Source: Nitrosococcus wardiae
Lineage (GTDB): Bacteria; Pseudomonadota; Gammaproteobacteria; Nitrosococcales; Nitrosococcaceae
DNA length: 64,000 nt
Assembly: GCF_004421105.1 (NCBI RefSeq)
Contig: NZ_CP038033.1
Span: 3,429,659-3,493,658, forward strand
Direction: 5' to 3'
A program made the position numbers and the translations under genes. Positions 45,518-54,817 of this stretch are shown piece after piece. The notes beneath the pieces are model-generated. The model was not told the DNA's origin. It saw only the letters and a list, made by a program, of their open reading frames with translations, and did no database searches. Positions within the stretch are counted from its first letter, which is position 1, and each line of letters starts with the position of its first letter.

Positions 45518-47272
45518 TTAGTGGTTATCTTTAATCCATTTTCGCAATTTTGATTCAGGCATAGGCCGACCATAAAAGAAACCTTGTGCTGTTGTGACAC
45601 CGAGTGAGCGAAGAAACTCAGCCTGGTCTTTAGTTTCAATACCTTCAGCTACGGTTTCTAATTTAAATTTTTTGGCGAGCCATACAATGGTCTCCACAAT
45701 TGCCGCACTGGTCGAGCTATTCATAACATTTTCCACAAACTCTTTATCTATTTTCAACGTGGTAATGGGCAGTTTATGTAAGTAATTCAGAGATGAATAA
45801 CCCTTACCAAAATCATCCACAGCGATGCTGATACCATCGGAGCGAAGTAAATTGAGTTTTTTGAGATTTTTAGTGTTGGTCTCAAAAAGCGCCGTTTCAG
45901 TCAATTCTAGCTCCAGAGAAGGGGGCGGTAGTTGGTATTGATGGAGTATCTTTTGAACGAACTCTACGAAATCTGGAGCATCAATATCTTCAACGGTCAC
46001 ATTCACTGAAACACGTTCTAACCTTAGATTATCATGGCGCCATGCATCCATGGTGGCACAGGCTTTTTCGAGCACCCATCGATCAATCCTCTGGATTTGC
46101 CCCGTTGAGGCAGCAACTGTCAAAAACTCATTGGGCGGTACGTATTCTCCGCTAGGGAGACGCCAGCGTACTAATGCCTCAACCCCAACAGGTATTCCGC
46201 TTTTAAAACTTATCTGAGGTTGGAACCATAACTCAAACTGCTCTTTGTTCAGGGCTTCATGCAACCTCGATTCAGTCCGGATAAATCGTAATGCTTCGTG
46301 TTGAATCTGGCGCGAATAAAAAACCGGGATAGCCCCCTTGGCCTCCGATAGAGCCGCCATGGCACAGTCGAGAGTGCCATTTGCATCGGAACTGTCATCC
46401 GGGTAAACCCCAATACCGATGCGCGGGGCCAAATGAATATGCTCCCCTCTGACAGGGATAGAGTCATCGGCCAGAAGCTGAATACGCCCACAAATTTCGA
46501 GAACACGGTTCAATGTTTCACCGGGCCTGTGAATTAACCCCCATTCTTCTGTGGTTAATCGGGCTACCAATACTTCCTCACGCAACAAAACCACTAGGCG
46601 TGTTGAACAGTTGGAGGCGACCCGCTCTAAACCACGATGGCCTAACGATTTCATCGTGCGTGATAGCGGAATATGGACCACAGTGACGTGCACTTGCTGA
46701 TTTAATATTGAAGCATCACGCACGGAATCGGTTAAATGTTCTATGAACAGGTTTTGATTGGGTAATCCCGTCAGGCGGTCGTAATTCACGAGATAAGCCA
46801 GGTGTGAGCGCTGAGTTAGCGCCAACTGGCGAGTTCTAAGGAGCATGGAGACACGCTCGGTAAATTCTTGTCGATTAATGGGAGAGATAATAAACTCGTC
46901 AATCACATCCCAAAATTTTTTAAAAGGGTATCTTAACTCGCTGGGAGAAATTATCAGTATCACAGGTAGAAACACGGGTTCTTCGCGCTGTTTTGCATCT
47001 AGTAATTGCACTTTCCACCGCCGTAAACCTCCCATATCCACAATGGCCATATCAAAGGATTGTGGGTTGAGTGAGGGAGCACTCGGTTCCACAAGGTCAC
47101 AAAATTGGCATAAATCCTGGGTCAATAGAGCTCTATTGCCACTGCTCTCCACTAAGAGCATGACCTGGCTCTTTCTCGACTCATCGTTTTTATTAGCCGC
47201 TGCTGTGCTCTCTGTCCTAGGGTGAACCGGTCCACGCCACTCCACCCAAGTCACTTTAGTGCGTTCTTTCAT
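45518..47272 (-). CDS. Receiver-like / degenerate GGDEF / EAL protein
   Basis: 584 residues from the ATG at 47272 (AAGGAT upstream). The N-terminal 120 residues resemble a receiver (MLLVESSGNRALL; DMAIVDMGG), with a questionable phospho-Asp. A GGDEF-type domain follows (NYDRLTGLPNQNLF), but its signature reads TTEEWGL, so it is not a cyclase. The EAL domain has EALVRW and [16 protein letters not shown] and the other metal-binding acidic residues, so phosphodiesterase activity against c-di-GMP is likely. It is third in a minus-strand run with a receiver protein and a KaiC-like ATPase. Confidence 0.87.
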   Translation of the reverse strand: MKERTKVTWVEWRGPVHPRTESTAAANKNDESRKSQVMLLVESSGNRALLTQDLCQFCDLVEPSAPSLNPQSFDMAIVDMGGLRRWKVQLLDAKQREEPVFLPVILIISPSELRYPFKKFWDVIDEFIISPINRQEFTERVSMLLRTRQLALTQRSHLAYLVNYDRLTGLPNQNLFIEHLTDSVRDASILNQQVHVTVVHIPLSRTMKSLGHRGLERVASNCSTRLVVLLREEVLVARLTTEEWGLIHRPGETLNRVLEICGRIQLLADDSIPVRGEHIHLAPRIGIGVYPDDSSDANGTLDCAMAALSEAKGAIPVFYSRQIQHEALRFIRTESRLHEALNKEQFELWFQPQISFKSGIPVGVEALVRWRLPSGEYVPPNEFLTVAASTGQIQRIDRWVLEKACATMDAWRHDNLRLERVSVNVTVEDIDAPDFVEFVQKILHQYQLPPPSLELELTETALFETNTKNLKKLNLLRSDGISIAVDDFGKGYSSLNYLHKLPITTLKIDKEFVENVMNSSTSAAIVETIVWLAKKFKLETVAEGIETKDQAEFLRSLGVTTAQGFFYGRPMPESKLRKWIKDNH

Positions 47273-47323
47273 CACTAATCCTTGATGATCACGCAATGCG
47301 TGGCGGAAAACATGGGGAAGTGG

Positions 47324-47689
47324 CTAGCGTGCGCTTGCATGCGCCATATTCTCAATGAGTTTTAATAAGGAGGTTTTTACAATAGGCTTTTCCAAGATGC
47401 TAGCGGCACCGTAGCGTAAAGTTTGACTGCTTAAGCCCAGCTCCTGTTTGGCCGAGAGCACAATAAAAGGGACATCCTTGTGCTGCAACAATTCACACAT
47501 GGACCATACCGATTCCCCAAACCCAGAGACATCGACCAATGCTAAATCCGGGGATAAAGGCTGCTCAAATCGCGCTTCAAGTGCTTTTTTATCGCTTATT
47601 CCCGTACAGGTATACCCATGCCCTTCTAAGGCTTGGCATAGTACCCGAATATTACCCGGCTTGCGCATCACGAGGAAAATTTCAGGCAT
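47324..47689 (-). CDS. Single-domain response regulator
   Basis: 121 residues from the ATG at 47689, which has AAGGAG upstream. Receiver fold: LVDVSGFG with the phospho-Asp, FIVLSAKQE (Ser) and ILEKPI (Lys). The first-strand acidic pair is replaced (IFLVMRKPGN), so phosphorylation may be weak. It lies 17 bases after the KaiC-like gene and 51 bases before the EAL gene. It probably relays between them. Confidence 0.8.
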   Translation of the reverse strand: MPEIFLVMRKPGNIRVLCQALEGHGYTCTGISDKKALEARFEQPLSPDLALVDVSGFGESVWSMCELLQHKDVPFIVLSAKQELGLSSQTLRYGAASILEKPIVKTSLLKLIENMAHASAR

Positions 47690-47706
47690 GGCGGCTACTC
47701 CTTCAT

Positions 47707-49155
47707 TTATTCGTGAACAGCCTGTTGACCGCCAAGCACATTCTGCCAACCTTGTTTTCCCACAGGCGCGCCGATTGACAAAGCAGTGGGGCCGATCTCA
47801 TAAGTATACACTCTTGTATCAAACGCACTGAGTCTTTTTTTCAGCACACCTAATAGCTTTTTCAACTCCCCTTCAACCTCCATAAAACGCATAAAGATGA
47901 CATTATCCGACAGATAACTGATGCCTCTCTCAGAAATTCTAAATTGTCCGACCAGGGCTTGGACTTCATTGACTAACAATACCGATGCCCCCCTCCGGGA
48001 CAAGCTCTTAGCCAAGGCATGAATGGCTGTTTTGGACTCATGACTTCCACCAAGAGTGAGTTCAAAACCTGCGATGCTGTCTAATACAACCAGCTCTACA
48101 TCTTCCTCTTCCACTTTGCGCATGACTAATCTCGCAAATTCATCGGTGAGATAGCGCAAAGGCTCAACCTGCTCAATGCTGAGCCGGCCATCGGTCAGAG
48201 GTTCTTTTAAATTTATTTTTAAGGAGGAAGCGCGATGGAGTAGCGCGCTAAGTTCCTCATCAAACAAGTAGACTGCCGCTTTCCGGCCTTGCGCCGCAGC
48301 ACGAGCCACAAAAAGGGAGGCGAGTGTAGATTTACCGATGCCAGAAGGCCCAGTGATGAGCGAAATCGTTCCGGCTTCAAGACCACCGCCTAAAATTTCA
48401 TCCAGCTTTTCGATATCGGTATTCCAACGCCAGCGCTCATCCTCGCTGAAATTCGCTTTGGGAGGTAAAGGTCGGGGAAAGACCTCTAAACCACGATGGC
48501 CAAGACGCACCTGGTGAGGGCCTCGTAAGAAATTGGACCCACGAAATTTAGAGACTTGGATAAAAGAACCTGTAGGCGCGGTATCTAAAGTGATGACCCC
48601 ATCGGCGATAAATTGCAGATCATCATCTGGAAGTTCCGTGCTGAGTTCTGAGGTAAATAATACGGTCGCGCCCCGCTCTCGGAAATAACGTAGAAAGGAT
48701 AAGACTTGTTTCCGATATTGATAAATATCAGCCGAAAGAAAACGTAGCTGCGTCATAGAATCAATAAAAACATGGGTAGGAAGGGCACGCTCTACGGCTT
48801 CAATGATCGATTGTGCTAAAGGCTCTTGCTCCACGTCGGCGGCAGCAAAAACATCATAGCCTTGTTGATCGGTAAAAAAGTGTTCGTCAGGAGATAGACG
48901 GAGAAAATGGATGTTTGATACATCGATTCCCACCGCTTTAGCATTAGCTCTGAGTTGTTCTTCAGTCTCTTGAAATCCAATAAAAAGCGCGGAATTCTGT
49001 GGGTTCGCAGCAGAAAGAAAATGCAAGCCGAGGGTTGTTTTTCCTTGACCTGGCCCCCCGCGTATCAAGTAACTGGATTGTTTGATAAAGCCTCCAAAGA
49101 GAATAGGGTCCAGTTCTACAAGCCCTGTGGATATACGTTCAGAGGTATTGCTCAC
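47707..49155 (-). CDS. KaiC-like double RecA-domain ATPase
   Basis: 482 residues with two RecA/KaiC domains. CI: Walker A GGPGQGKTTLG, then QETEEQLRANAKAVGIDV. CII: Walker A GPSGIGKSTLA and YLFDEELSALLHRASSL. Walker B-like strands HVFIDSMTQL and LVVLDSIAGFE end the cores. The C-terminal regulatory tail of cyanobacterial KaiC with its phospho-Ser/Thr pair was not seen; the family is nearer to the KaiC2/KaiC3-like group. No kaiA or kaiB is present. Genes for a receiver protein and an EAL protein follow, so a signal-transduction role is inferred. Confidence 0.87.
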   Translation of the reverse strand: MSNTSERISTGLVELDPILFGGFIKQSSYLIRGGPGQGKTTLGLHFLSAANPQNSALFIGFQETEEQLRANAKAVGIDVSNIHFLRLSPDEHFFTDQQGYDVFAAADVEQEPLAQSIIEAVERALPTHVFIDSMTQLRFLSADIYQYRKQVLSFLRYFRERGATVLFTSELSTELPDDDLQFIADGVITLDTAPTGSFIQVSKFRGSNFLRGPHQVRLGHRGLEVFPRPLPPKANFSEDERWRWNTDIEKLDEILGGGLEAGTISLITGPSGIGKSTLASLFVARAAAQGRKAAVYLFDEELSALLHRASSLKINLKEPLTDGRLSIEQVEPLRYLTDEFARLVMRKVEEEDVELVVLDSIAGFELTLGGSHESKTAIHALAKSLSRRGASVLLVNEVQALVGQFRISERGISYLSDNVIFMRFMEVEGELKKLLGVLKKRLSAFDTRVYTYEIGPTALSIGAPVGKQGWQNVLGGQQAVHE

Positions 49156-49400
49156 TTTCTTCTCCTGATTACATTCTTGTGATTTTAATTGCAGGCTGTG
49201 ATTAACCGAATCATTTTTCTGTTCCTAATCGGCTTAAAACCGGCGCTTGCTAGAAGGACCTTCCCTGTATTAACCTTTCTTAGCCTTTCTATGTTGCCTT
49301 ACTATCATTGATGTCTCACTAAGGGCTAAAGAAAAAGGCCTGAAAATCGACTTTTTTGATAGAAGGCGTTTGCGTATCATAATACTTATTTTATCAGTGC

Positions 49401-49757
49401 CCCAAACCAATCCCGAGACATGAATTTGAGACCCTTGCCAATGAGCAGCATGAGGGCCGGAAGTTACGCAAGATGACCGTTGGTCACAGTTTATTTCCAT
49501 GGCACTGGCACAACTGTCGGGGCGCAGTAGAAAGCTATATGATCTAGGTACTACTACGGCGACCGCTCCTCTCTGACCCGGGCTAATGAGAAACAACCCT
49601 ATGCACTGTACGAAACGCTATTTGCCAAACTATTTTCTTGCTGCCAAGGGCGGGTTTCTCGTCACGGCTTCCGGTTCAAAAACAACCTCTACTCGCTCGA
49701 CGCTTCTACCACCGATCTGCGTTTCAGCATCTTTCCCTGGGCCAAGTTCCACACCAT
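49401..49757 (+). pseudogene. IS4-type transposase N-terminal fragment
   Basis: In broken frames the translation gives HEFETLANEQHEGRKLRKMT, then RWSQFISMALAQLSGR and, later, PYALYETLF, HGFRFKNNLYSLDAST and FPWAKFH. This is the N-terminal part of an IS4-family transposase up to the first catalytic Asp (LYSLDAS). It is truncated near 49757 by an IS1595-like gene in the other orientation. Non-functional. Confidence 0.65.
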
Positions 49758-50231
49758 TGACTGGCCTGCTCGGGCGGGGTGCTCGTGGGCAATAAATTTA
49801 GCAGCCCTGCAAGCGAGTGAGGGCCAGCAAGGCATCGGTAAGACGGTGTGTTGCGGCACCAATCGGCGTTGGACAAAGTCAGCCACGTGGGGGTGGGTCA
49901 CCTGGCTCACCGCCTCCATGGCCAGAAAGCCCGCGCGCTCGCCCCGGTCCTCACAGGCCACCCAAATGGGAGTTTTTCCCTCGGCGCCCCGGCCCCGCTT
50001 TCCCGCACGTTGGCCCCCGACCAGGGCATCATCGAATTCCCACCACTCGCTCAACCGATAAAGGCTATCACGATGCCCCATGGCGAGACGCCACTTGCGC
50101 AACATTCGGTGAACCGTGGGCCAGGAGATCGCCAGCAGCTTGGACATAGGCTTTCCCATGACCACAGCGTGAACAAATAAATCCGTTCGACCATCGTCGT
50201 TCGGACAGAAATTGCACGCACATTTCATCAC
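49758..50231 (-). pseudogene. IS1595-type transposase fragment
   Basis: Codons match an ISXO2-like (IS1595) transposase: ISWPTVHRMLRKWRLAMGHRD, LYRLSEWWEFDDALVGGQRAGKRGRG and the domain up to HVADFVQRRLVPQHTV. After that the pattern decays (the expected TDG... region is shifted), and the C-terminus is fused to unrelated sequence of the IS4 fragment. An N-terminal zinc-ribbon-like CACNFCPND is present. Inactive. Confidence 0.65.
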
Positions 50232-50312
50232 TGGGAAAACGGGTTTACCACTTTCAAGAGGCGCAGCAATAATCTGCCTAAAGACTATGAAAATTTACAG
50301 GAATAGCTTTCA

Positions 50313-50408
50313 TTAATCGTCTTTTCCGTGGATGAAAAGAGCCATTGTGCCAACCCCCACAAACATCCCAATCCAAGCAGAGATTATCAACCAATACCAC
50401 GCGATCAT
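50313..50408 (-). CDS. 31-residue membrane peptide
   Basis: ATG at 50408 with strong RBS GGAGGAG 6 bases upstream. The product, 31 residues, starts MIAWYWLIISAWIGMFVGV and ends in a short charged tail (HGKDD), so it is one transmembrane helix with few charges. Similar tiny proteins often stabilise membrane complexes. No family is recognised and it lies between transposon fragments. Confidence 0.45.
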   Translation of the reverse strand: MIAWYWLIISAWIGMFVGVGTMALFIHGKDD

Positions 50409-50749
50409 ATCTTTCTCCTCCAATAGTTTTATCAAACTTTAGGTGTTTATTCGCACACTCCCTGCCTTAATTCTATTAATATTGAGCAAGAAAAATACCA
50501 TTTTTGGAATGCGAGCCATATTAGTAAGGATTTATTAATCTGGGGTAGGAAAAATAAGGTTTATATCAACGAATAATTGACGGTTTTACTTTTCACCGTC
50601 AATATATTGGTAGCAAATTGTCGTGAATTTGACGTCTCTAATTACATCCCCTTTGGAACCACCCTTTGGTTTTGTAGGGCTTCCAGTCTCGGGCGTGCAA
50701 AAATTTACTCTAAGTCCCCTAATTTCTAGGTGACGTCAATTCTGGATAA
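50409..50749. other. Intergenic AT-rich stretch
   Basis: 341 bases without a gene. It contains a hairpin TTGACGGT/ACCGTCAA (50577-50584 and 50595-50602), which may belong to IS debris or to the leader of the 31-residue peptide gene. Confidence 0.35.
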
Positions 50750-50950
50750 TTATATGGGTTTATCCAAGAGAATAAGTTGCTGGTTAGTCAGGTTAAGTGA
50801 AGGATTGAGCGGCTGATGGGTGTAGGCTATCAGTCCAGCGACCCAATTAACCATAAAATTAGCCATGCTGCGATGGCGGCTGTGCTCAATTTGGGAAATA
50901 TTTTTGAGTGGATCATGGATGGTTTCAATGAGAGAGCGCCTACGCAGCAA
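50750..50950 (-). pseudogene. IS982-type transposase C-terminal fragment
   Basis: About 66 codons with [20 protein letters not shown] and [23 protein letters not shown], the well-conserved end of IS982-family transposases. The upstream part (to about 51030) is present only as a frame-broken trace. Relic. Confidence 0.7.
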
Positions 50951-51086
50951 GAGCTTAATTACTGCCTAAAAATTAGATATTCGTCTTTGCGGGTATGGCC
51001 ACTCCGGACTTTTTGCGTAAGTCCCTAAAGATTAATCTTGAAAAGGTAGGCGATGAAACTAAACCCCATCGCCTGACCAGTCGAGA

Positions 51087-51329
51087 TTAATAACGAAGAG
51101 TTTGAGAGACCGTGTTTGATAATGAGTGATGCTGGGTCCGACTATGGGTTTCCCCATTCGTGGACATGGGGGCCACTTCCGGGGAAGGGGTTAATGGCCA
51201 GAGTGGGTGAGCTTGCATTCGCTCACTTAAGCTTAAGCTGGGTAATTGGAACCCACCCACCACAGCAGCACGGGCCTCAGGACTGAGCTCCCGCGCTTCA
51301 GGCAGATCTTTAAGTACGAGAATAGCCAT
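51087..51329 (-). CDS. Double-glycine-leader peptide precursor candidate
   Basis: 80 residues with a strong RBS (GGAGGA, 9 bases upstream). The first 26 residues, KDLPEARELSPEARAAVVGG at the end, look like the ELSxEx...VxGG leader of bacteriocin- or natural-product-type precursors, cleaved after Gly-Gly by a C39 peptidase/ABC exporter. The remaining 54 residues are rich in Ser, Pro, His and Thr and lack Cys. No exporter or modification gene is adjacent. The next genes on the same strand upstream encode a YbdK-like ligase and an M20 amidohydrolase, whose relation is uncertain. Confidence 0.5.
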   Translation of the reverse strand: MAILVLKDLPEARELSPEARAAVVGGFQLPSLSLSERMQAHPLWPLTPSPEVAPMSTNGETHSRTQHHSLSNTVSQTLRY

Positions 51330-51602
51330 CTTCTAGGATCCTCCTCTTCAAGCTAAAAAGAGTCGTTAAGCTAAAATTTAAAATTCGCTGAGCCTTTTAT
51401 GCTCAACCCTCTCGCTGCACACCCTGTGCCAACTGTGATGGAGTTCTCCTAAAAAAACAACAAGTTATTGAATAAATAAGGAGATATTTCTCTTTGGGCC
51501 ACCGCTTCGAGAATGCCATGACCGCTAAATTCTAGTGATAACCCAACACAAACCAAGTTACTGTTTGATAGAGAGCAACAAATACACTTTGGACCCCAAA
51601 GT

Positions 51603-52742
51603 TCACTGGGTAATCTCTTGCTCTAATTCTTGAGCCAGCGCAGCAGCGACCTCTTTTAAAGAACCGGTTCTTTTAAATACTTCCCGTTGCCGGAGATAGC
51701 TCGGTCCCTCTTCCATATGGGTTTCTAAGCGTTTCAAATAGGGAGCTGTCCCTAACTTCTCAGCAGTGGGCGTTAAAGTTGTCAAAAGTTCTTGAATAAT
51801 AGCTCTCATAGGCTTGCTGTGGCCCTGGTCATCAATAATATAATTTGCATCGACCCCTTCGTGGGAACTTCTGAAATGATTCATCTTTTCCATCCACCAA
51901 TGGTGTGGCATTAGCAAATAACCACATTCCTTTTGCTCGCAACAATGCTGGAGATAAACGACCAGGGTATGGACTAGCGCCGTCAACATCATCGTCTCCT
52001 TAATCGTTGGCTGAGTATCCATGACCCTGATTTCTAAAGTTCCTAGCTGGGGGCGGGGGCGCAAATCCCAGTGAATGTCGCGGATAATTCCATAAACTCC
52101 AGCCGTTTGAGTATTCTCAAAAAATGTCACAAAATCTTTCCACTGAGGAAAAGTAGGCGGAATCCCATAATCCCGCATGATGGCTAACACCCGTTGGCGA
52201 AAAGAGGCAAATCCTGTTGGGTGCCCTTCCCAAAAGGGGGAGCTAGCGGACAGGGCCAAGAGAATAGGCAAATAAGGTTTAAGCATGGCCATGACCGCAA
52301 GGGTCGTGTCCCCTGAAGGCATGCCCACATGGATGTGAAATGCAAAAGTCTTGAAAATATGGGCTAAATAGCCCACCCGTTTTTCCATCCCCCGATACCG
52401 GGGTAGGGGCGTAATGGTGGCAGGACGTACCGAGAAAGGATGAGTTCCCGCACCACACAGGACCAGATCTTGCTGTTGACAACGGGCTGCTAAAGTTTGC
52501 ATAACCGCGATGATATCGGTTTCTAACTCTTGCAGGTTGGTACACACTTTGGAGTTGATCTCCACAGTGCATTGACTCATCTCCGGCTTGATATAAGGCG
52601 TCTCAGGATAGCTTTCGATAAGGGGTAAGATCCCGTCTGCTAGATCCAATCCTTCCTTATCCAGGAGTTGAAATTCTATTTCTATCCCTAAAGAAGCCCT
52701 TCTAGAGCCTTTAAACTCCAAATGCTTATGGCTCTTTCCCAT
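51603..52742 (-). CDS. YbdK-type carboxylate-amine ligase (GCS2 family)
   Basis: 379 residues of the glutamate-cysteine ligase family 2 (ATP-grasp-like GCS fold). Visible blocks are LGIEIEFQLLD, PEMSQCTVEINSKVC (nucleotide/glutamate site), the FHIHVGMP motif and TLEIRVMDTQPT. Such enzymes join a carboxylate and an amine via an acyl phosphate. Its N-terminal coding region overlaps the end of an M20 amidohydrolase gene by 17 bases, so the two are cotranscribed. Substrate unknown; an amide-forming/amide-cleaving pair is plausible. Confidence 0.85.
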   Translation of the reverse strand: MGKSHKHLEFKGSRRASLGIEIEFQLLDKEGLDLADGILPLIESYPETPYIKPEMSQCTVEINSKVCTNLQELETDIIAVMQTLAARCQQQDLVLCGAGTHPFSVRPATITPLPRYRGMEKRVGYLAHIFKTFAFHIHVGMPSGDTTLAVMAMLKPYLPILLALSASSPFWEGHPTGFASFRQRVLAIMRDYGIPPTFPQWKDFVTFFENTQTAGVYGIIRDIHWDLRPRPQLGTLEIRVMDTQPTIKETMMLTALVHTLVVYLQHCCEQKECGYLLMPHHWWMEKMNHFRSSHEGVDANYIIDDQGHSKPMRAIIQELLTTLTPTAEKLGTAPYLKRLETHMEEGPSYLRQREVFKRTGSLKEVAAALAQELEQEITQ

Positions 52743-53901
52743 ACTCAGCTATGGCTTCCCGCGCCACCTGATCAAAGAATGCTGCCCCCATTTTTAAAGC
52801 TTCTTCATCGAAATCGAAAGTAGGACTATGCAAAGGAATGTTTTCCCACCCCTCACGGCAAGCACCTATCCGGACATAACAGCCAGGCGCTTCTCGAAGA
52901 TAAAAGGAAAAATCCTCTGACCCCATACTGGGGTACTCAATGGGGATCAATCCCTTCTCCCCCACCACCTTGAGCGCGGCTCGGCGGGCAATTTCCGCTT
53001 CTCGTTCAGTATTGATGACGGGGGGGTAACCTTCCGTAATTTCTATGTCTATCATAGCATTATGAAGCTCCCCGGTGGCCTTGGCCATACGCTTTAGCCC
53101 ATGGATAATATGGTTTCTCACGGCAGGGTCGGTCGTCCTGATGGTCCCTCGCAGCAGAGCGCCCTCTGCAATCACATTGGGCGCACTGCCTGCTTGCACC
53201 TGACCAATGGTAACCACCGAAGGATGAAATGGATTAATTTCCCTGGATATTAAGGTTTGTATCGCCATGATGAGCAGCCCCGTCACCACGATGGCATCCA
53301 CTGCCTCATGGGGTCTGGCCCCATGCCCACCCCGTCCCTGCACCCGAATGGTGAATTTGTCAGAGTGGGCGGTAATCAGGCCATGGGCCACCATGAATTC
53401 ACCGACCTTAAATTGACGCATCACATGGCCACCAAAAATGGCCTTGACTCCCTTGAGGGCTCCGGCTTTGATCATAACTTTGGCCCCGGCCCCCCGCTCC
53501 TCTGCCGGCTGAAAGATAAGTCTTACCTTGCCGGGCGGGGGATTTTCCTTTAGCAAGGCGGCCGCTCCTAACAGCATGGCCATATGACCATCATGGCCGC
53601 AGGCGTGCATCTTGCCTTTATTCAATGAAGCAAAAGGAAGTCCGGTCATCTCATCCCCGGGAAGAGCATCCATGTCAGCCCGCAAGGCTACGGTTGGCCC
53701 CTCCTCTTTACCGGTAATCTGGGCGAGGACCCCACCGCCGACTCCGCCATATTCAAAAGCAATATTAAGGCGCTGCAATTCCTTCATAATAACTGCAGCA
53801 GTTCGCTTTTCCTCAAAGGCAAGTTCTGGGTATTGGTGGAAAATTCGCCTTAGTTCCACCATTCTCGGAAAAATTGGCTCAACCTGCGCTACCATGCTCA
53901 T
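52726..53901 (-). CDS. M20-family amidohydrolase
   Basis: 391 residues. Metal-binding motifs are HQYPELAFEE, ALRADMDALP (bridging Asp), KMHACGHDGHM, FQPAEERGAGAK and the final YPSMGSEDFSFYL. It belongs to the M20D hippurate/N-acyl-amino-acid amidohydrolase type. Cytoplasmic, probably dizinc or Mn. The start ATG at 53901 or the Met two codons later are equivalent. Overlap with the ligase gene suggests joint use. Confidence 0.9.
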   Translation of the reverse strand: MSMVAQVEPIFPRMVELRRIFHQYPELAFEEKRTAAVIMKELQRLNIAFEYGGVGGGVLAQITGKEEGPTVALRADMDALPGDEMTGLPFASLNKGKMHACGHDGHMAMLLGAAALLKENPPPGKVRLIFQPAEERGAGAKVMIKAGALKGVKAIFGGHVMRQFKVGEFMVAHGLITAHSDKFTIRVQGRGGHGARPHEAVDAIVVTGLLIMAIQTLISREINPFHPSVVTIGQVQAGSAPNVIAEGALLRGTIRTTDPAVRNHIIHGLKRMAKATGELHNAMIDIEITEGYPPVINTEREAEIARRAALKVVGEKGLIPIEYPSMGSEDFSFYLREAPGCYVRIGACREGWENIPLHSPTFDFDEEALKMGAAFFDQVAREAIAEYGKEP

Positions 53902-54054
53902 CAGTCTTCACCCCGCAGTCTTTTTCCCTCAGCGGTTGCCTTACTCCGGCCCCGCAGACTAGACTTTGAAAATACTCTTTTATTCTTTTGATAGCCCTAT
54001 TATTTGATATAGACTAAAAAGCCCATTTAATACACTGTCAGTGGATGCTATCCC

Positions 54055-54720
54055 ATGTCCTATACCGTGACCTTATTAATGACGGAATTCGTTACCCATG
54101 ATGTTAAGCGCTTCCTGATAAGTCGGCCATTTGGGTTTGAGTATCAATCTGGCCAAGGTGTTGAACTGGCGATTAATCAGCCGGAGTGGAAAGACCAAGG
54201 GCGTCCCTTCACGCCAACTTCCCTAGGGGAAGATAAAGTCTTGGAATTCACTATTAAAGAATATCCGGACCATTGCGGCGTCACAGAAAAACTGCATACT
54301 TTGCGGCCAGGTGAAGAATTGCTCCTATCTGAAGCCTTTGGCACCATTACCTATCAGGGACCCGGGTTTTTCATTGCCGGTGGCGCTGGAATAACGCCTT
54401 TTATCGCCATCATTCGTCAGCTCGCCCGTGATGGCCAGCTTGCCGATCACCGGTTGATCTTTTCCAATAAGACACCAGCAGACGTTATTTGCGAGAAGGA
54501 ATTCCGTTACTATTTTGATGAAAATTGTATATTGACCTGCACCGAAGCTAATGGGGCAGGCTACGATAACCGGTTTATCAACAAAGAATTCTTGCAAGAG
54601 AAAATCTCTGACTTTAATCAACGCTTTTATATCTGCGGTCCGCCACAATTTGTCAAAGACATTAACAGCGCCTTGGTCGAGCTTGGTGCTGCTCCTAACG
54701 CACTGATATTTGAAAAATAA
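54055..54720 (+). CDS. FAD/NAD(P)-binding flavin reductase
   Basis: 221 residues of the ferredoxin-NADP reductase type. The N-terminal FAD-binding barrel has GQGVELAINQPEW and RPFTPTS (R-x-Y/F-T/S flavin motif). The C-terminal NAD(P) domain contains FFIAGGAGITPFIAII and FYICGPPQFV. There is no attached [2Fe-2S] domain. It probably transfers electrons from NAD(P)H to a flavodoxin, globin or similar acceptor. No operon partner. Confidence 0.85.
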   Translation: MSYTVTLLMTEFVTHDVKRFLISRPFGFEYQSGQGVELAINQPEWKDQGRPFTPTSLGEDKVLEFTIKEYPDHCGVTEKLHTLRPGEELLLSEAFGTITYQGPGFFIAGGAGITPFIAIIRQLARDGQLADHRLIFSNKTPADVICEKEFRYYFDENCILTCTEANGAGYDNRFINKEFLQEKISDFNQRFYICGPPQFVKDINSALVELGAAPNALIFEK

Positions 54721-54817
54721 GATATTAAAAATTACCAGAGGCGGTTGGTCACCTTCCCTGGCGACTTCCCCTTAGCCTGTTAATATTCACCCCATCAAAA
54801 AGAAAGGGATGAAGTAG

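Noticed and set aside
45518-49155. Cyanobacterial-type circadian clock
   Set aside because: Only a KaiC-like protein is present; kaiA and kaiB are missing and the phosphorylation tail was not seen.
49270-49596. Minus-strand open frame upstream of the KaiC-like gene
   Set aside because: It overlaps the plus-strand IS4-type fragment, whose translation matches a known family; the minus frame does not.
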